Below the pieces are notes generated by a model. It had not been told where the DNA came from. It ran no database searches and saw only the letters and a list, made by a program, of their open reading frames with translations. Below, piece after piece: positions 33,201-41,405 of a stretch of 64,000 nucleotides of DNA. The position numbers and the translations under genes were made by a program. Origin of the DNA: Candidatus Saccharimonadota bacterium (GTDB taxonomy: Bacteria; Patescibacteriota; Saccharimonadia; Saccharimonadales; Saccharimonadaceae). Numbering within the stretch: position 1 is the stretch's first letter; each line of letters opens with the position of its first letter. Location of the stretch: NCBI GenBank assembly GCA_017652765.1, contig JAGCAJ010000007.1, forward strand, positions 53,561 through 117,560, read 5' to 3'.

Positions 33201-34752
33201 TCTTGCGCTCTTCCTTAGAGCCTGCGTTAAACAGCTTCATAATAATAGACTTATTATTTAGGCTATCATACAGCTCTTTGGCGCTCTTTCGGTCACGAAT
33301 CTCTTCAATCTTCTCTAGGTACTTGTCTTCGCCAGTGATTTTCTTCTTAAATTCTGCTACCTTATTAAAGATAGATTTCTTCTTTGCGGATTTGTTCTCA
33401 ATTTCATCAACTTTTTCTTCGGCCTCAGCTGCTTCTTCTTCGGCTTCATTTTCTGCTTCTTCGGAAGAGGCTTCAGCTTCTTTTGTCGCTTCTTCCGCTC
33501 TCTTTGCAGCTTTTTCCTCAGCCGTCAAAATCGCTTCAGCATCGGTAGCATGCTTAATCTCAGATTCGGACACCTTTACTCCTGCATGTTGTACGCCACG
33601 AATCGCGCCAGCCGCCGCACCAGCAAACCCACCAGTTACTGCGCCAGCCGCCGCACCAGCTAATGCATCCGACGCTACGCCTTCCGCTACAGCCTTTGCC
33701 GCTTGTGCTTTTACCGCGGTTCTTGCATCACGTGCTAATAGCGTATAAGCAATACCGCCAACCACACCACCAGCCGCTACGGCTGCCATTACGTTGTTGA
33801 CTTTCTGCTTAGTATTCAGTCCAGATTTAAGCTCCGCATTGTATAGAGACAAATGTCCAGCATCTAGGTATTCATTAAATCTTTCACTAGAAACTTTGTG
33901 ACGTACTAGGTCCTCTACGCCATTTGCAGCTTTATCTAACGCGTCTAGATTAGTGATATTCTTTTTACTCTTATCGCCAATCAAGAATTTCACAACTTTA
34001 TTGTCAAAGAATTTATCAGCAATGCCGTTCTGTTTATTGCCAAACGTACCCTCATCCCACCACTGGTCTACTTGTTCTTTAAACTCGGTACGCGCTTTTT
34101 TGTAAGCTTCTTTATCTTTATTGGCATAAGCTTCTTCTAGCTTCTTGTACAACTTTTTTAATTCGTTGTTTACTTTTTGCGTTTTTTCGTCCTGGACCTT
34201 CTCAATTTTCTCGCCCTCGTTTAGAACAAAGCTCTTGTCTGCATCAATTTTATCAGCAAACCCAGTCTCTTCTAGCGCCAATCTTGCTCTTAACTCTTTA
34301 TAGTCTTCCTGCTCACGGTTAATTTTACTTGTATTCTCTAGCCCTAGGCTTTCAAACGCCGCCGATACATCTCCGCCAGCGTTCTTTACGGCCGAGCTAG
34401 CCACCGTTCTATAATATGCAGCTAAAATTGGCTTAATGATAAAGTTATTTTTAATAAAGCCTTCCGCCCTATTTCTCTTCTCGGCAAACTTCTTTTCTAC
34501 CGCTTCGTTAACGGCTGTATCCATATCTTGTTTGTCGGCTTCGCCAAGAATCAAGGCCACGTCTTCGTCTCCACTCTCGGACGAGCCACTCTCTACTCCG
34601 CCTTCTAGCTCAGTAACTTTATTCGCAACCTTGCCCAGTTTCAAGGTAGTCGCAATATCAATATTTTCGTTTTTTTCGCCAGCTTCTTCAACTTGCTCGT
34701 TTTTAACGTCTTCGTTTTCTACTGGCGCTGGATTCTTTTCTGCACCGTCCAT
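30220..34752 (-). CDS. Giant acidic repeat protein (1510 residues)
   Basis: Not recognised. The N-terminus is acidic without a signal peptide. Three Gly/Ala-rich hydrophobic stretches (near residues 325-345, 360-385 and 675-695; for example GAAAGAVTGGFAGAAAGAI) look like glycine-zipper membrane helices. Between them are long charged helical regions. Near residue 1140 is a calcium-loop-like DIDGDGDLELIDTD. Residues ~1297-1420 hold 13 copies of (A/V)ENP in units such as SDKNAENP and SDYNAENPTPAP, then an acidic tail. It is coupled to the small gene upstream (1-nt gap). It may be a surface- or membrane-associated scaffold. Confidence 0.7.
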   Translation of the reverse strand: MDGAEKNPAPVENEDVKNEQVEEAGEKNENIDIATTLKLGKVANKVTELEGGVESGSSESGDEDVALILGEADKQDMDTAVNEAVEKKFAEKRNRAEGFIKNNFIIKPILAAYYRTVASSAVKNAGGDVSAAFESLGLENTSKINREQEDYKELRARLALEETGFADKIDADKSFVLNEGEKIEKVQDEKTQKVNNELKKLYKKLEEAYANKDKEAYKKARTEFKEQVDQWWDEGTFGNKQNGIADKFFDNKVVKFLIGDKSKKNITNLDALDKAANGVEDLVRHKVSSERFNEYLDAGHLSLYNAELKSGLNTKQKVNNVMAAVAAGGVVGGIAYTLLARDARTAVKAQAAKAVAEGVASDALAGAAAGAVTGGFAGAAAGAIRGVQHAGVKVSESEIKHATDAEAILTAEEKAAKRAEEATKEAEASSEEAENEAEEEAAEAEEKVDEIENKSAKKKSIFNKVAEFKKKITGEDKYLEKIEEIRDRKSAKELYDSLNNKSIIMKLFNAGSKEERKKLMQELEKSDPDGLKDALSELVRDENMYSVNKKGKKKFNIFGKKKNKMPEEGDAFSRANRLLENSANKEIAKKNLEKVLAEVRARNSVSAKLKIDLIKYSEGNTAKERFLLGQKIMESEKLVDTDRVKYMVMSRVAELEKVNKSASSEVAKLMVRQAVVDAVTGGAMGAAAGAIFGAVKGIRAGQKAEQVSNATETADSEAAEAGEVAETGEATDTVEGAEITEEVEAEPQPVSFEEDENGGYAMFVGEGEAKVQIVGEGDESGINFDLQTGQISDDDLNMLRDRGIDIEQLKVDTETLTGGRGTMSAEDFFNIEKHAERFGEKANEAGYKIEGISIKGWVAAQGSNRAADITSFETVNEGDLTAKVVTLDENIPTEGLKVVLRPTGEGETAFTFDVAEDGTVTIPAGTPAAMSMFEGDTFKGGSIQVVRAIEDRDGFESLGTITNRGANMTTEISFVDEIQKENYVYSLNGAEFKMPEEARVDIDLEQAANVPELRSSGPVEFTSTEEGSITVNGIMADDSETPLQLPRRTGNFNELYDPALSGNKEKPALNGENLVREIMDPDYDMEPAEVEKAFTDAVEDGSLTTNMVMEEYLKQMGNSPEQIVTMRAMLGDLRFDIDGDGDLELIDTDWEVNAVADILRDSAEPDGYSAFVNDTYDLLYEKLDGGEIRLVKYADEPYDFTTLGYLDKVNNFVQVFARKKTACDGLGLELLDKDGKSIYDLKIARKIWNMPSNAKLDHVTERLNCCQKTADVHWVKVAKKVAPQTTPAPTPGSDPAAENPTTPAPSSDVNAENPGSDANAENPGSDKNAENPVSDKSAENPVSDQDAENPVSDKNVENPSDYDAENPVSDKNAENPSDYNAENPTPAPSDYNAENPTPAPSDYNAENPTPPPSDVVAENPKTDENHQGNDANPDTGTTPEFHEDNNPVQAGEESVPEENTEGVNTDSEDQQDWAEEPSEPEEDTGTGGTVDNTAGMTDEDAAAAFADRFE
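30494..30866. repeat. Coding tandem repeats (ENP units) of the giant protein
   Basis: Thirteen units of 7-12 codons, each ending in the codons for ENP, most with a preceding SD(K/Y)(N/D)A. Nucleotide units are similar but not identical. Confidence 0.8.
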
Positions 34753-34753
34753 C

Positions 34754-35137
34754 TTATTCAGCTCCGTTTTCGCCTTCGCCTAAGTATAGATCGCGGAATT
34801 TTGCCATCGTTACGCCAACAATTTCTTCTACATTAAGCCCTGCTTCTTCTACCATTTGCGCTACGGCTTCTGGCGCCAACTTGCCCTCGTTTCCAGCCGC
34901 CATCTTAGATAGCTCATCCAATTTTTCATCCGGAAGTTCCGCTACTAGTGAGCGATCAATTTCTTCCATTAAACGCGCCTTTAGGTCGGCAAAAATATCC
35001 GCCTTTAGCTCTTCGCTTTGTGATGCCACACCCTTTTCTTCCATCAGTCCCTCAATAAAGAGGTTGATAGATTCTTCGTCTGTTAAATCTACTGGCAAAT
35101 CGTCAGCATTAGTATTAATAGGATTATTGTCATTCAT
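34754..35137 (-). CDS. Small acidic protein, DUF5663-like
   Basis: 127 residues, very acidic, helical, soluble. The stretch ADIFADLKARLMEEIDRSL with LPDEKLDELSKMA resembles the DUF5663 family common in CPR; the protein at 50474-50899 shares this look. It stops one base before the ATG of the giant protein, so the two are co-translated. It has a canonical promoter. Confidence 0.5.
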   Translation of the reverse strand: MNDNNPINTNADDLPVDLTDEESINLFIEGLMEEKGVASQSEELKADIFADLKARLMEEIDRSLVAELPDEKLDELSKMAAGNEGKLAPEAVAQMVEEAGLNVEEIVGVTMAKFRDLYLGEGENGAE

Positions 35138-35190
35138 GGTGTGGAGACCTTTCTTTTTTATTTTTTAAAAACAATGACCTTGTTCTCTTC

Positions 35191-35218
35191 ATTGTATCGC
35201 TTATGGCTAAAAAGTCAA
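35191..35218 (-). promoter_or_regulatory. Canonical promoter of the giant-protein operon
   Basis: TTGACT (35213-35218), a 16-nt spacer and TACAAT (35191-35196) on the minus strand. Confidence 0.7.
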
Positions 35219-35235
35219 CCCTCTTATGTTTAATC

Positions 35236-35264
35236 AAAAAACCGAACTTGACGTTCGGTTTTTT
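35236..35264. terminator. Terminator after the 53-residue gene
   Basis: AAAAAACCGAAC-TTGAC-GTTCGGTTTTTT, a symmetric hairpin between the 35290 gene and the next promoter. Confidence 0.85.
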
Positions 35265-35289
35265 GCAAAGCTAGAAGGTTTATCTTATA

Positions 35290-35451
35290 TTACATTTCCC
35301 CCATCGAAAAAAGCTTAAGCGCTGCTCTGCCACGAGCTAGCACGGCGGAGCTTACCTTTTTATCTTCGTGTAATTCCCCACCACCACTGATTTCCTCAAA
35401 TGGCATCGCAAAGTGGACTTTTTTCTTTACGTTGATATTAGGTGTAGACAT
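35290..35451 (-). CDS. 53-residue small protein
   Basis: ATG 35451 to TAA 35290. Begins MSTPNINVKKKVHFAMPFEE and ends ALKLFSMGEM. Supported by an independent TTGACT/TAGTAT promoter, a weak AAGGA ribosome site and a strong terminator. It is soluble with a basic middle. No family recognised. Confidence 0.55.
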   Translation of the reverse strand: MSTPNINVKKKVHFAMPFEEISGGGELHEDKKVSSAVLARGRAALKLFSMGEM

Positions 35452-35528
35452 AGAGTTTTGTTTCCTTGTTTATTTTTTGTAGAGTTTTTATTTGTTAGAT
35501 TTATTTTTTTATTATCTAACTGTCTCCA

Positions 35529-35557
35529 ATACTAGCACACTTTATCCAAAAAGTCAA
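35529..35557 (-). promoter_or_regulatory. Promoter of the 53-residue gene
   Basis: TTGACT (35552-35557), a 17-nt spacer and TAGTAT (35529-35534) on the minus strand. Confidence 0.65.
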
Positions 35558-35611
35558 TACCTTTTATGCTTACTTTTCTAGAAAAGTCAAATCAACAGAT
35601 AGAAATTCGTC

Positions 35612-35640
35612 AAAAAGACTGGCAGGCTCACCAGTCTTTT
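35612..35640 (-). terminator. ileS terminator
   Basis: AAAAGACTGG/CCAGTCTTTT around an 8-nt loop, just after the ileS stop on the minus strand. Confidence 0.8.
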
Positions 35641-35652
35641 GCTGTTAAGTCA

Positions 35653-38600
35653 TTAGGCTTTTTCTAGACTAATCGTAATTTGCTTCCCTTCCACCTTCAC
35701 GATTTCATCATATGCATAGTTTTGCTTATTATCAGCACTAGCAAATTCCGTAGCCAAAACCTCCGCTTTGACCATTTCTGCATACTCTGGCTCTAGCGTA
35801 CACTCCACATAGAGCTTGATCCTATCGTCCACAGAAAGCCCAGCTTTCTTTCTCCCTGCCTGCACCACGCGAATTAGCTCCCTAGCAAATCCTTCGGCCC
35901 TCAACTCGTCCGTCAATTCTTTGTCTAGCTTTGTTTCTTTGCCATGTTCAACTTTTTTGACGTTAACTTCATCTGCAATCATCTGCTCATATTCTTCCGG
36001 CAGCTCCTCTCCAGAATATGTAAACGAGCTTAGTGGCTGACGCACCTTAATCTGTTCCTCCGTATCGGACCTATTCATTCTCTGAGCTAGACCCTCAGAA
36101 ATAATCTCGCGCGTCCGCTTCATCTGTTCAATCACCGGTAGATTTACCTCTCCCGCCTCCGGGAAATCAAGTAAATGCACAGAATCCGACTCACCAGTTA
36201 GGCCTGTTAAATTATGGTATAGCTCCTCAGCTAGGAATGGTACAAACGGCGCAATTAATTTGCTCAAAGTCAGAAGTACATAGTATAGCGTTGCGTACGC
36301 CTCCATTTTGTCGGTCGAATCTTCACTCTTCCAGAAGCGTCTACGACTACGACGAACAAACCAGTTAGAAAGATCGTCCACAAACGGCAAGATTCCACCC
36401 GTCGCCTTTGGCAGGCTATATTCCTCCATCCCCTCCACGATTTCGTCTCGTAGCATGTGTATGCGCGACACAATCCACGTATCTAGGTCGTTCTTTAATT
36501 CTGGCAGTTCCCCATCGCCCTCAAACCCATCTACGTTAGCATATGTACTAAAGAAATCATATACATTCCAAATCATCGACAACTTGCGCGCCACATCAGA
36601 TACGTCTTTATCAAGAAGCGCAAAATCCTCCCCCGCAAGTACCGGCGAGCTTAGAAGCAAGAAACGCAAAGAATCCGCCGAATATTTGTCCATCAACTCA
36701 TTCGGGTCAGTATAGTTCCCAAGCGACTTAGACATCTTCCGCCCATCATTTCCTGCCAAAGTCCCCGTCGTAATTACGTTCTTATACGCGTTCTTTGCAC
36801 CTTCTTTCGCGCTCTTTCCAAACGCTCCGCACTCTGCAAGCGCAGTATTCACAGTATGGATATAATAGAACCACGCACGTACTTGGCCTACGTACTCTAC
36901 GATAAAATCTGCTGGATATCTCTTTTCAAACTTCTCCTTGTTTTCAAATGGATAATGTAGTTGCGCAAACGGCATACTTCCTGATTCAAACCAGCAGTCC
37001 AATACTTTATCTACCCGCTTAAAATGCTCGCCGTCAATCTCAAACTCAATCTCGTCCACCCAAGGTCTATGATAGTCTTCTAAGCGTACGCCAGACAACT
37101 CATATAGCTCATCATAGCTTCCTACAACCTTAACCGTACCTTTATCGCCCTTCCATACCGGCATAGCTGTAGCCCAGAATCTATCGCGCGATAAATTCCA
37201 ATCTGGCGCCTGCTCAATATTCTTAGCGAATCTTCCGTGCTTTAGATATTCTGGGAACCAATTAATGTTCTCATTCTCAGAAAGCATCATTTCCTTCTGA
37301 CCCTGCACATCGAAGAACCAACTTGGAAATGCACGATACATGATACGTGTTTTAGAACGTGGATTAAACGGATACTCGTGCTTAATATACTCAATCCTCC
37401 AAATAATTCCCGCCGCTTCTAGCACCTTTGCAATAAACTTGTTCCCATCCCAAATCTGGATACCATTTTCATCCGTGTTTCGCATACCCAGCTCTTTTAA
37501 TTTGCTTGCCCACGGCTCAATATAATAGCCATTCTCGTCTAGCGTATCAACAAATTCCGCCTCCTCTTCATGCTCAAGATATAGCGCATAGTCATCTTCG
37601 CCATACGCCGGTGCAATATGTACAATACCCGTACCTTCTTCCTCACCTACGAATTCCGCCGTAAACACCTTACACTTCGTACCGTCAAGAGACTCATATT
37701 CTAACCCCTCTAGCTCTTTACCCTTAAAGGTTTTTACTGGCTTTGCTTCTGGTAAAATCTTCTCTGCCCGGCTCACCATTAGAATTAGCTTCTCGTCATC
37801 AACTTCATACATACCATACTTGGCATCCGCCTTCACTGCTAGCATCCTATTTGCCATCAACGTCCACGGCGTCGTCGTCCAAGCCAACATATAGACTTTT
37901 GGTTCGTTCAAATTTTCGGAATTATGCGATGAAGCGGGAGTAGCGGAGCGAGCCGTACTTGAGGTACGGTGAGCGAGCAACGCACCCGCTGAAGAAGCAG
38001 AAACCGAAAATTTAACGAACGCCGATGGGTCGGTAACCTCTTGATATGCATCATTATCCATCGTCACTTCCGCCTTCGACACCGGCGTCGCAAACTTTGT
38101 GTCATACATCAAGACTTTGCGTCCTTCATAGATTTTTCCAGCGTCATATAGTGTCTTAAACGCCCACCATACTGACTCCATGAAGTCCTTGTCCATCGTG
38201 CGATATGCCCCCTTAAAATCTACCCAGCGCCCGATTCTGTCAATCGTACCCTCCCAGGTCTCACTATTTGCCACCATACTTTCGCGCGCTTTAATGATGT
38301 AATTCTCTAGAGAAATTGCATTATCACCCGTTCCACCAATCTGTCTTCTATCAGTAATATTTAACTGCTTCTCAACAAAATTCTCTGCCGGGAGCCCATG
38401 ACAATCCCAGCCCCAGCGTCTCTCTACGCGCTTACCCTGCATCGTCCAATACCTCGGCACAGCGTCTTTTACGATGGAGGAGAGTAGCGTTCCATGATGT
38501 GGCATGCCCGTAATAAACGGAGGCCCATCATAAAATACATAAGAATCATTCTCGTCACGAGAATTTATAGATTTCTCAAAAATCTTGTTCTTCTTCCACC

Positions 38601-38655
38601 ACTCCACCAATGCTTTTTCGTATTCTATTGCTCTTTTTCTTGGTTGGTATTTCAT
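35653..38655 (-). CDS. ileS: Isoleucyl-tRNA synthetase carrying an in-frame repeat insertion
   Basis: Charges tRNA-Ile and edits valine. 1000 residues, class I: HIGH variant PHHG (53-56), WGWDCHGLPAE, editing domain with LAWTTTPWTLMANR (258-270), GQVRAWFYY, KMSKS (GRKMSKSLGN) and a C-terminal anticodon domain. The long editing domain without a C-terminal zinc finger fits the eukaryote/archaea-like (type 2) IleRS. Residues ~212-252, an Ala/Ser-rich stretch, are encoded by a 119-bp palindromic element placed between VTDPSAFVKF and YMLAWTTTPW. Confidence 0.95.
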   Translation of the reverse strand: MKYQPRKRAIEYEKALVEWWKKNKIFEKSINSRDENDSYVFYDGPPFITGMPHHGTLLSSIVKDAVPRYWTMQGKRVERRWGWDCHGLPAENFVEKQLNITDRRQIGGTGDNAISLENYIIKARESMVANSETWEGTIDRIGRWVDFKGAYRTMDKDFMESVWWAFKTLYDAGKIYEGRKVLMYDTKFATPVSKAEVTMDNDAYQEVTDPSAFVKFSVSASSAGALLAHRTSSTARSATPASSHNSENLNEPKVYMLAWTTTPWTLMANRMLAVKADAKYGMYEVDDEKLILMVSRAEKILPEAKPVKTFKGKELEGLEYESLDGTKCKVFTAEFVGEEEGTGIVHIAPAYGEDDYALYLEHEEEAEFVDTLDENGYYIEPWASKLKELGMRNTDENGIQIWDGNKFIAKVLEAAGIIWRIEYIKHEYPFNPRSKTRIMYRAFPSWFFDVQGQKEMMLSENENINWFPEYLKHGRFAKNIEQAPDWNLSRDRFWATAMPVWKGDKGTVKVVGSYDELYELSGVRLEDYHRPWVDEIEFEIDGEHFKRVDKVLDCWFESGSMPFAQLHYPFENKEKFEKRYPADFIVEYVGQVRAWFYYIHTVNTALAECGAFGKSAKEGAKNAYKNVITTGTLAGNDGRKMSKSLGNYTDPNELMDKYSADSLRFLLLSSPVLAGEDFALLDKDVSDVARKLSMIWNVYDFFSTYANVDGFEGDGELPELKNDLDTWIVSRIHMLRDEIVEGMEEYSLPKATGGILPFVDDLSNWFVRRSRRRFWKSEDSTDKMEAYATLYYVLLTLSKLIAPFVPFLAEELYHNLTGLTGESDSVHLLDFPEAGEVNLPVIEQMKRTREIISEGLAQRMNRSDTEEQIKVRQPLSSFTYSGEELPEEYEQMIADEVNVKKVEHGKETKLDKELTDELRAEGFARELIRVVQAGRKKAGLSVDDRIKLYVECTLEPEYAEMVKAEVLATEFASADNKQNYAYDEIVKVEGKQITISLEKA
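37902..38020. repeat. Palindromic element inserted in ileS
   Basis: Outer arms GTTCGTTCAAATTTTCGG (37902-37919) and CCGAAAATTTAACGAAC (38004-38020) are complementary with one extra base. Inner stems are AGCGGG/CCCGCT and CCGTAC/GTACGG. The core is homologous to 7438-7506, and the AGCGGG/CCCGCT stem there reads AGAAG/CTTCT, a compensatory change. Confidence 0.85.
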
Positions 38656-39302
38656 GCCTCCTCCTTTTTACAATATTCTCTAAAATCTCCCGGAATTCCC
38701 CTAAACGCCGCCCCATTTAACTCTTCATGGAACAAATCATAAATATCATTCATTCCACATTTTTTATCAAAATAATCTTTTAATTCATACAGTTTTCTAA
38801 GAACCTGTTGTGGCTCTGGCAATTCATGTCGTGATAATACCGAGCAAAACCTTCTTTCTATCGTCGTGATCCCATGCGACCCCGCCATAAAATCCGCTAA
38901 TTGTATTAGCCTATCATAGTCATCATACTCTGTTTTTTGTACAAATTCTTTTACAAATTCCTCTTTTTCCGGGTCACCAAGGTGCAATATTTTTACTTTT
39001 TCTTTTGGGTTAAACGAATGAGTCAAACATATTCTCGCAATTTCGGGCTTTCCCTTTTCCATCATCAGTTCATATCCATAAATAATATGGTTCATCCCTG
39101 TTTTCTCGCCCTTGTACCTACCAATATCATGAAGTAGTCCCATCGCATACGCTAAATCTGCATCCATCCCAGCCCGCAAAGCAATTCGCTCTGCTACTGT
39201 TGCCGCCCCCTTGGAATGATTTTCCCACGTCAAAGCTAGCTCATCCGTTCTCTGGGCTCGTCCCCACGCAAAAATCTCGTCGGCAAATCCTCGCAAATTC
39301 AT
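38652..39302 (-). CDS. HD-domain phosphohydrolase
   Basis: 216 residues. Metal ligands H..HD..D: the H of ENHSKGAATVAERIA, H-D of MGLLHDIGRYKG, and the D of LIQLADFMAG. HD hydrolases cut phosphate esters of nucleotides; the substrate is unknown. The stop overlaps the ileS start by 4 nt. The ATG follows a TATAAT by 7 nt. Confidence 0.8.
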   Translation of the reverse strand: MNLRGFADEIFAWGRAQRTDELALTWENHSKGAATVAERIALRAGMDADLAYAMGLLHDIGRYKGEKTGMNHIIYGYELMMEKGKPEIARICLTHSFNPKEKVKILHLGDPEKEEFVKEFVQKTEYDDYDRLIQLADFMAGSHGITTIERRFCSVLSRHELPEPQQVLRKLYELKDYFDKKCGMNDIYDLFHEELNGAAFRGIPGDFREYCKKEEA

Positions 39303-39309
39303 CCACCCT

Positions 39310-39315
39310 ATTATA
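39310..39315 (-). promoter_or_regulatory. Leaderless-type -10 of the HD gene
   Basis: TATAAT on the minus strand, followed by 7 nt and then ATG 39302; may drive HD-ileS. Confidence 0.55.
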
Positions 39316-39320
39316 TCATA

Positions 39321-39590
39321 TTATTCGTTACTTGCCCAATACGCCACCTTCTCTATCTGTGGCATCGGCACCCCTCTCCACATCTGCAACACTTTGCCGT
39401 TGCTATCTATCGCTAGAATAGTCGGATATTCTACTACGTCATACGTCTCCGCAAAATTATCCCCCTCTTTCGTTTCCGGATCTATACTCTCGATTTTGCC
39501 TGGACCTACATCATGTTCAAAGTCCCGCAACCATTCTCTCACCTCGGACGCCCGGTCCGATTCTTCCTTCCATACTATTACTAATTTCAT
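39321..39590 (-). CDS. Thioredoxin-fold protein without CXXC
   Basis: 89 residues. The cis-proline strand (VVEYPTILAIDSNGKVLQMW) and size fit a thioredoxin fold, but the active-site position reads WKEESDRAS with no cysteine, so it cannot act as a dithiol oxidoreductase. It overlaps the nrdR stop by 4 nt. Confidence 0.6.
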   Translation of the reverse strand: MKLVIVWKEESDRASEVREWLRDFEHDVGPGKIESIDPETKEGDNFAETYDVVEYPTILAIDSNGKVLQMWRGVPMPQIEKVAYWASNE

Positions 39591-40051
39591 TTTTTGCCCT
39601 CCTTTTTCTGCTTTTGCTCTTTTATAATCTGCTCAAACTCCGACAGTGTCGTAAACTCCTGAAACACACTCGCAAATCTCACATACGCTACTTCATTTAC
39701 TTCAGCTAGTACATCTAGAGTTAACTCTCCAATCTGTCTAGATGTCACCTCTTCCGTGCCTAAGTCATACATTCTGTCCATCACCTTGTCTACTACTTCT
39801 TCCACCTCTAGTGACGAATTAAAGAATTTACCTACACTCCGTTTAACAGAGGTAATTAGCTTGTCGCGGTCAAATTCCTCTCTATTTCCGCTTCGTTTTC
39901 GCACCATAATAGTAGGCATTTCAATCCGTTCATACGTAGTAAACCGGACTTTCCCATCAGAAGTAACCCGCCTTCGGCGAATCATTGTCCCGTCCATCGC
40001 TTCGCGACTTTCTAGAACTTTGCTGTCTCCGATTTTTATCTTTAGCCCCAT
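39587..40051 (-). CDS. nrdR: NrdR-like regulator lacking the zinc ribbon
   Basis: NrdR represses ribonucleotide reductase genes through an ATP/dATP-sensing ATP-cone. This 154-residue protein keeps the linker IRRRRVTSDGKVRFTTYERI and a complete ATP-cone (PTIMVRKRSGNREEFDRDKL, then EVNEVAYVRFASVFQEF). All four zinc cysteines are replaced: the N-terminus reads MGLKIKIGDSKVLESR where the family has CPxCG, and VTSDGKVRF where it has CxxCGxRF. No cysteine remains in the protein. ATG 40051 follows tandem GGAGGTAAA sites. DNA binding may be changed or lost. Confidence 0.82.
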   Translation of the reverse strand: MGLKIKIGDSKVLESREAMDGTMIRRRRVTSDGKVRFTTYERIEMPTIMVRKRSGNREEFDRDKLITSVKRSVGKFFNSSLEVEEVVDKVMDRMYDLGTEEVTSRQIGELTLDVLAEVNEVAYVRFASVFQEFTTLSEFEQIIKEQKQKKEGKK

Positions 40052-40086
40052 TTTACCTCCAATTTACCTCCGAGTGCTACCTAAAA

Positions 40087-40113
40087 TTAGCACTCTCTAT
40101 GCGGGAGTGCTAA
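40087..40113. promoter_or_regulatory. CIRCE operator (HrcA site) upstream of nrdR
   Basis: TTAGCACTC (40087-40095), N9, GAGTGCTAA (40105-40113): a perfect match to the HrcA-binding CIRCE consensus. A further half-site GAGTGCTA at 40071-40078 makes a second, overlapping inverted pair. It lies about 36 nt from the nrdR start and 8 nt after the end of ftsZ. hrcA, groEL and dnaK are not in the window. Confidence 0.85.
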
Positions 40114-40120
40114 TGCTTAT

Positions 40121-41344
40121 TTACTTCTTACGGCGAAGTTTTGCCCTCAGCGTTGGTGGAACGTCTAAATCTTCTTCTCCTTCTTCGCTCCTAATAGAAT
40201 CCCACATATTTGACCTGTCTTTAGCGACAAAATCTTCTTGTGCTACTACCGGTTTTCTATCTTCTTCCTCAGCTACTACCTCTGTTACTGCGCTCGCTTC
40301 CGCATCTACTGCTTCGGCGGCTTTTAGGGCTGCCACATCATTTGCAATTCTCTCTGCTTCAGCAGCCTCTGCCTTCTCTCTATCAATTGCCTTATAATAG
40401 TCCGAATCAAACCCTGTTGCTACTACAGTAATCACGATTTCATCTTCTAGCTCTGGGCGGATGCTTGCCCCAAAGATGATGTTAGCATCCGGCGCTACCG
40501 CACCAGTAATCACCTCGGCAGCTTCCTGGATTTCGCTCATAGACATATCATAGCCACCCGCTACGGAGAACAGTACCCCTCTTGCGCCTTCAATCTTTAC
40601 CTCAATTAGAGGGCTTTCAATCGCCTGTTGCGCTGCAAGCACTGCTCTATTCTCGCCAGAAGCTCTACCAATACCCATTAGCGCCGATCCAGCATTCTTC
40701 ATGATTGCCTTTACATCAGCAAAGTCCAAGTTAATTAAAGAATGCTCGGTAATAAGTTCAGAAATTCCCTGCACACCCTGACGCAAAACATCATCTGCAA
40801 TCTTAAACGTCTCAAGCAGTGGAGTTCTTGGGTCAATCGTCTGAAGCAATCTATCATTTGGAATTGTAATTAACGCGTCTACCTCATGGGATAGCTTTTC
40901 AATTGCCTCATCAGCATTTTCTTTTCTCTTTGCACCTTCAAAGGTGAATGGTTTTGTTACTACGCCCACAGTGAGGATATCTCTGTCGTGCGACTCTTGC
41001 GCTACGATTGGACCGGCGCCCGAACCAGTACCACCACCAGCGCCAAGAGTAATAAACACCATATCTGCCCCTTCAAGCGCTTTGCCGATTTGGTCACGAC
41101 TCTCCTCAGCCGCCTCACGCCCCTTTTCCGGATCGCCACCAGCGCCTAAGCCCTTACCAATATGGACCTTGTTATCGGCGCTAGAATGATGAAGTGCCTG
41201 TGCGTCTGTATTTACAGCGACAAACTCCACGCCGGACAAACCGACTTCTTTCATTCTATCCACCGCAGAACCACCGGCACCGCCGACGCCTACGACTTTA
41301 ATGCTTGCTGTGCTTTCCACCTCTGTTGGCTTGATTTCGGGCAT
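40121..41344 (-). CDS. ftsZ: Cell-division protein FtsZ
   Basis: Tubulin-like GTPase forming the Z ring. 407 residues: glycine-rich [15 protein letters not shown], the tubulin signature [10 protein letters not shown] (103-112), [14 protein letters not shown] and an Ala/Glu-rich linker, then a C-terminal peptide [15 protein letters not shown]. It has a GTGAGGAT-like ribosome site and a TATAAT about 40 nt upstream. Together with ftsA it is separated from the other division genes at 4.5-12 kb. Confidence 0.96.
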   Translation of the reverse strand: MPEIKPTEVESTASIKVVGVGGAGGSAVDRMKEVGLSGVEFVAVNTDAQALHHSSADNKVHIGKGLGAGGDPEKGREAAEESRDQIGKALEGADMVFITLGAGGGTGSGAGPIVAQESHDRDILTVGVVTKPFTFEGAKRKENADEAIEKLSHEVDALITIPNDRLLQTIDPRTPLLETFKIADDVLRQGVQGISELITEHSLINLDFADVKAIMKNAGSALMGIGRASGENRAVLAAQQAIESPLIEVKIEGARGVLFSVAGGYDMSMSEIQEAAEVITGAVAPDANIIFGASIRPELEDEIVITVVATGFDSDYYKAIDREKAEAAEAERIANDVAALKAAEAVDAEASAVTEVVAEEEDRKPVVAQEDFVAKDRSNMWDSIRSEEGEEDLDVPPTLRAKLRRKK

Positions 41345-41405
41345 AATAGTTTATCCTCACTAAGATTATTACCCCTCATTATAACACAAGATTACGGTGT
41401 TTTTG

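Noticed and set aside
32555..33748. 397-codon plus-strand frame within the giant gene
   Set aside because: Ser/Ala/Phe-rich shadow of the acidic, helical minus-strand gene; no start signals.
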